Of a stretch of 6,458 bases of DNA, positions 5,205 through 6,458 are shown piece after piece (the stretch's first letter is position 1; every line of letters starts with the position of its first letter). Origin of the DNA: GCA-002731945 sp913047775 (GTDB lineage: Bacteria > Pseudomonadota > Alphaproteobacteria > MED-G09); the NCBI GenBank assembly GCA_913047775.1, contig CAJWUE010000077.1:1-6458 (forward strand), given 5' to 3'. The notes under the pieces were generated by a model. It worked only from the letters and a program-made list of their open reading frames with translations, did no database searches and was not told the origin of the DNA. A program made the position numbers and the translations under genes.

Positions 5205-5277
5205 TGAGCCCGACAGGGATCGAACCTGTGACAATCTCCTTAAAAGGGAGGTGCTCTACCTACTGAGCTACGGGCCC
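5205..5277 (-). tRNA. tRNA-Lys (anticodon TTT)
   Basis: The 73-nt cloverleaf folds fully. The acceptor stem is GGGCCCG with CGGGCTC (one G-U pair) and discriminator A73. The D stem is GCTC/GAGC with an AGTAGGTA loop. The anticodon loop is CTTTTAA with anticodon TTT, the variable loop is 5 nt, and the T arm is ACAGG-TTCGATC-CCTGT. The anticodon stem has four good pairs plus a C-A mismatch at 27-43. CCA is not encoded; CTCT follows A73, so CCA must be added by the nucleotidyltransferase. It reads AAA and AAG lysine codons, which are frequent in this AT-rich genome. I see no copy of its 3' end nearby that would mark an integrated element. Confidence 0.97.
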
Positions 5278-5285
5278 ACAATTAT

Positions 5286-5303
5286 CTAACTTTTAAATGT
5301 TAG
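5286..5303. repeat. 18-bp imperfect palindrome just upstream of tRNA-Lys
   Basis: CTAAC T TTTAAA T GTTAG is symmetrical except for one T-T mismatch on each side of the central TTTAAA. It lies 9 bp upstream of the tRNA's first base, where the tRNA promoter or start site would be. It could be an operator or part of the promoter, or chance in AT-rich DNA. Confidence 0.3.
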
Positions 5304-5356
5304 TTTGTATCAAATCAAATTTTATTTTTAATTTCTAAACTGTCTCTTTCAAAAAA

Positions 5357-5384
5357 TTGTCAAATTACTATTATGTGTTATGAT
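5357..5384 (+). promoter_or_regulatory. Sigma70-type promoter of the small lipoprotein gene
   Basis: A -35 TTGTCA (5357-5362) and a -10 TATGAT (5379-5384) are separated by 16 nt; each matches consensus at five of six positions. Transcription would start near 5391, so the ATG at 5373 lies inside the promoter and cannot be the start codon. The same -35 bases read TTGACA on the minus strand (5363-5358), so an opposing promoter towards tRNA-Lys is conceivable, but I see no good -10 for it. Confidence 0.65.
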
Positions 5385-5405
5385 TTAAACAGAAGGGTAT
5401 TTCAG

Positions 5406-5642
5406 TTGAAAATATACAATTTATTTGTTGTGGCTATGTTATTTTTGTTAACATCATGCGCAGCTCCTCCTCCGGTTACTAAGGTTGCTAAAGAGGAAAT
5501 TAGTCCTGTTGCAGGTGAATTAATATGTGCTGCCGCAGGGATTAACAAAGATGAATGTGCTAAAGCAGCAAAAATCGATGAAAGAATCGAGAATCTATTA
5601 GATCAAGAAGATGCTTCAGACGTTGATAGTCCTAAAACTTAA
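5406..5642 (+). CDS. Small lipoprotein, TTG start
   Basis: I choose the TTG at 5406 (78 aa). AGAAGGG at 5391-5397 is 8 nt upstream, and the N-terminus MKIYNLFVVAMLFLLTSC is then a textbook lipoprotein signal: one lysine, a hydrophobic core and the lipobox LTSC, with the acylated cysteine at residue 18. An in-frame ATG at 5373 falls within the promoter and would add MCYDLNRRVFQ before the signal. After the lipobox comes a proline-rich linker (AAPPPVTK), then SPVAGELICAAAGINKDECA with two further cysteines, and an acidic tail (LLDQEDASDVDSPKT). The residue after the lipidated cysteine is Ala, not Asp, so outer-membrane sorting is more likely than inner-membrane retention. I do not recognise a named family. 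It ends 4 nt from the convergent tgt gene. Confidence 0.82.
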   Translation: MKIYNLFVVAMLFLLTSCAAPPPVTKVAKEEISPVAGELICAAAGINKDECAKAAKIDERIENLLDQEDASDVDSPKT

Positions 5643-5646
5643 ATCT

Positions 5647-6458
5647 TTAGAACCGGTAATTTTCTTTAAAAGCATTAAATTTTTTATCTCTAATTGCGTT
5701 TCTTATTTTATTCATCAATTCATTATAATAATTTAAATTGTGTAACGATACTAACATAGCCCCTAGAGGATCATTAATTTTTAATAAGTGATGTAAATAA
5801 CTTTTTGAATAATTTTTTGTAATATAATATGCGTTTTTTTCATCAATTGGGCTTAAATCGTTACTAAATTTAGAATTATTAAGGTTAATAACGCCGTAAT
5901 TTGTATAAGCATTTCCATGCCTGCCCTCACGGGTAGGAATAACACAATCAAAAATATCTATACCATTCTCAACCGCTATTATTATATCTTTTGGCTTACC
6001 TACTCCCATCAAGTATCGAACTTTATTACTAGGTAATTCAGGTGCTGTATATTTTACAACCTCCTTCATCATTTCATGGCCCTCTCCAACAGCCAATCCT
6101 CCAATGGCATACCCGTCGAAATCAATGTCTGTATTTTCTTTTATTGATTCTATTCTTAAATCTTTAAAAATTCCCCCTTGAATAATACCAAATTGAGCAT
6201 CAGATTTATTTTTCTTAGTATCTAGAAATCTTCTTCTAGCTCTTTCAGCCCAATTTAAAGAAAGTCTCATTGATTTTTTTGAATCTTCAAAGGTGACTGG
6301 ATAATGTAAACATTCATCTAAAGACATTTGAATGTTAGAATTAATTATATTTTGTGAATCCACGACATTTTCTGGAGTGAGAATGTGTGTTGAGCCATCA
6401 ATATGGGATTGGAACTTAACACCCTCTTTGGAAATTTTTCTAAATTTTGCTAATGACA
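5647..6458 (-). CDS. tgt: Queuine/preQ1 tRNA-ribosyltransferase (Tgt), C-terminal 269 residues, atypical zinc site
   Basis: The frame is open to the right edge (last full codon at 6456-6454), so roughly the first 105-110 residues are missing. Tgt swaps guanine-34 for preQ1 in tRNAs with GUN anticodons, a step of queuosine synthesis. Visible family motifs in order are SLAKFRKISKEGVKFQSHIDG, DECLHYP, FGIIQGG, FDGYAIGGLAVGE, YLMGVGKP and FDCVIPTREGRHG, which holds the catalytic aspartate (codon 5949-5947). The zinc-binding segment, CDCYTC in E. coli, reads NAYYIT here (5835-5818), in exact register between PIDEK and KNYSKSYLHHL. All three ligand cysteines are absent, while the ligand histidine of SLHNLNYY (5742-5740) remains. 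The frame is intact and the fold otherwise well conserved, so a recent pseudogene is unlikely. The gene ends 4 nt from the convergent lipoprotein gene. Confidence 0.97.
   Translation of the reverse strand, partial: SLAKFRKISKEGVKFQSHIDGSTHILTPENVVDSQNIINSNIQMSLDECLHYPVTFEDSKKSMRLSLNWAERARRRFLDTKKNKSDAQFGIIQGGIFKDLRIESIKENTDIDFDGYAIGGLAVGEGHEMMKEVVKYTAPELPSNKVRYLMGVGKPKDIIIAVENGIDIFDCVIPTREGRHGNAYTNYGVINLNNSKFSNDLSPIDEKNAYYITKNYSKSYLHHLLKINDPLGAMLVSLHNLNYYNELMNKIRNAIRDKKFNAFKENYRF

Noticed and set aside
5205..5277. tRNA-Lys as an integration site for a mobile element
   Set aside because: No duplicated tRNA 3' end, integrase or phage-like gene is present in the window.

Overview
This is an AT-rich window with very short gaps between genes. 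It looks like the chromosome of a streamlined, probably marine, proteobacterium. The best taxonomic clue is the partial Tgt at the right edge: its PTREGRHGNAYT and LGAM...HNLNYY segments resemble alphaproteobacterial Tgt more than E. coli Tgt. This is inference from memory of the family; no search was possible. Nothing in the window suggests phage, plasmid, insertion sequence or CRISPR.

Layout. (1) Positions 1-1136, plus strand: the C-terminal part of an MscS-type mechanosensitive channel, then, 3 nt later, a DUF481-type outer-membrane protein. (2) 1172-2381, minus strand: an NTF2/SnoaL-like protein, an exported TPR protein and a 35-aa membrane peptide with a GTG start. (3) 2460-2870, plus strand: a PaaI-like hotdog thioesterase, divergent from block 2. 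(4) 2875-5021, minus strand: a tight six-gene run. In order of transcription it holds an exported methyltransferase-fold protein, a 26-aa membrane peptide (GTG start), a second NTF2-like protein, a 41-aa very basic peptide, a four-helix DUF3147-type membrane protein that seems to start with ATT, and a 53-aa coiled-coil protein. (5) 5205-5277, minus strand: tRNA-Lys(TTT). (6) 5406-5642, plus strand: a small lipoprotein with a TTG start and a good sigma70-type promoter. (7) 5647-6458, minus strand: the C-terminal 269 residues of Tgt (queuosine tRNA-guanine transglycosylase).

How they fit together. Blocks 1 and 4 are rich in envelope proteins: channel, outer-membrane barrel, exported methyltransferase-like protein and inner-membrane proteins. 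The NTF2-like proteins and the hotdog thioesterase are small-molecule enzyme folds whose substrates cannot be read from sequence. Convergent gene ends lie 4 nt apart at two places (2870/2875 and 5642/5647).

Most notable points: the Tgt has lost all three zinc-binding cysteines while keeping the zinc-ligand histidine and the catalytic aspartate; the DUF3147 gene overlaps the preceding small gene as TAATT, where TAATG would be usual; and four or five small genes fill stretches that would otherwise look intergenic, several with non-ATG starts and good ribosome-binding sites.
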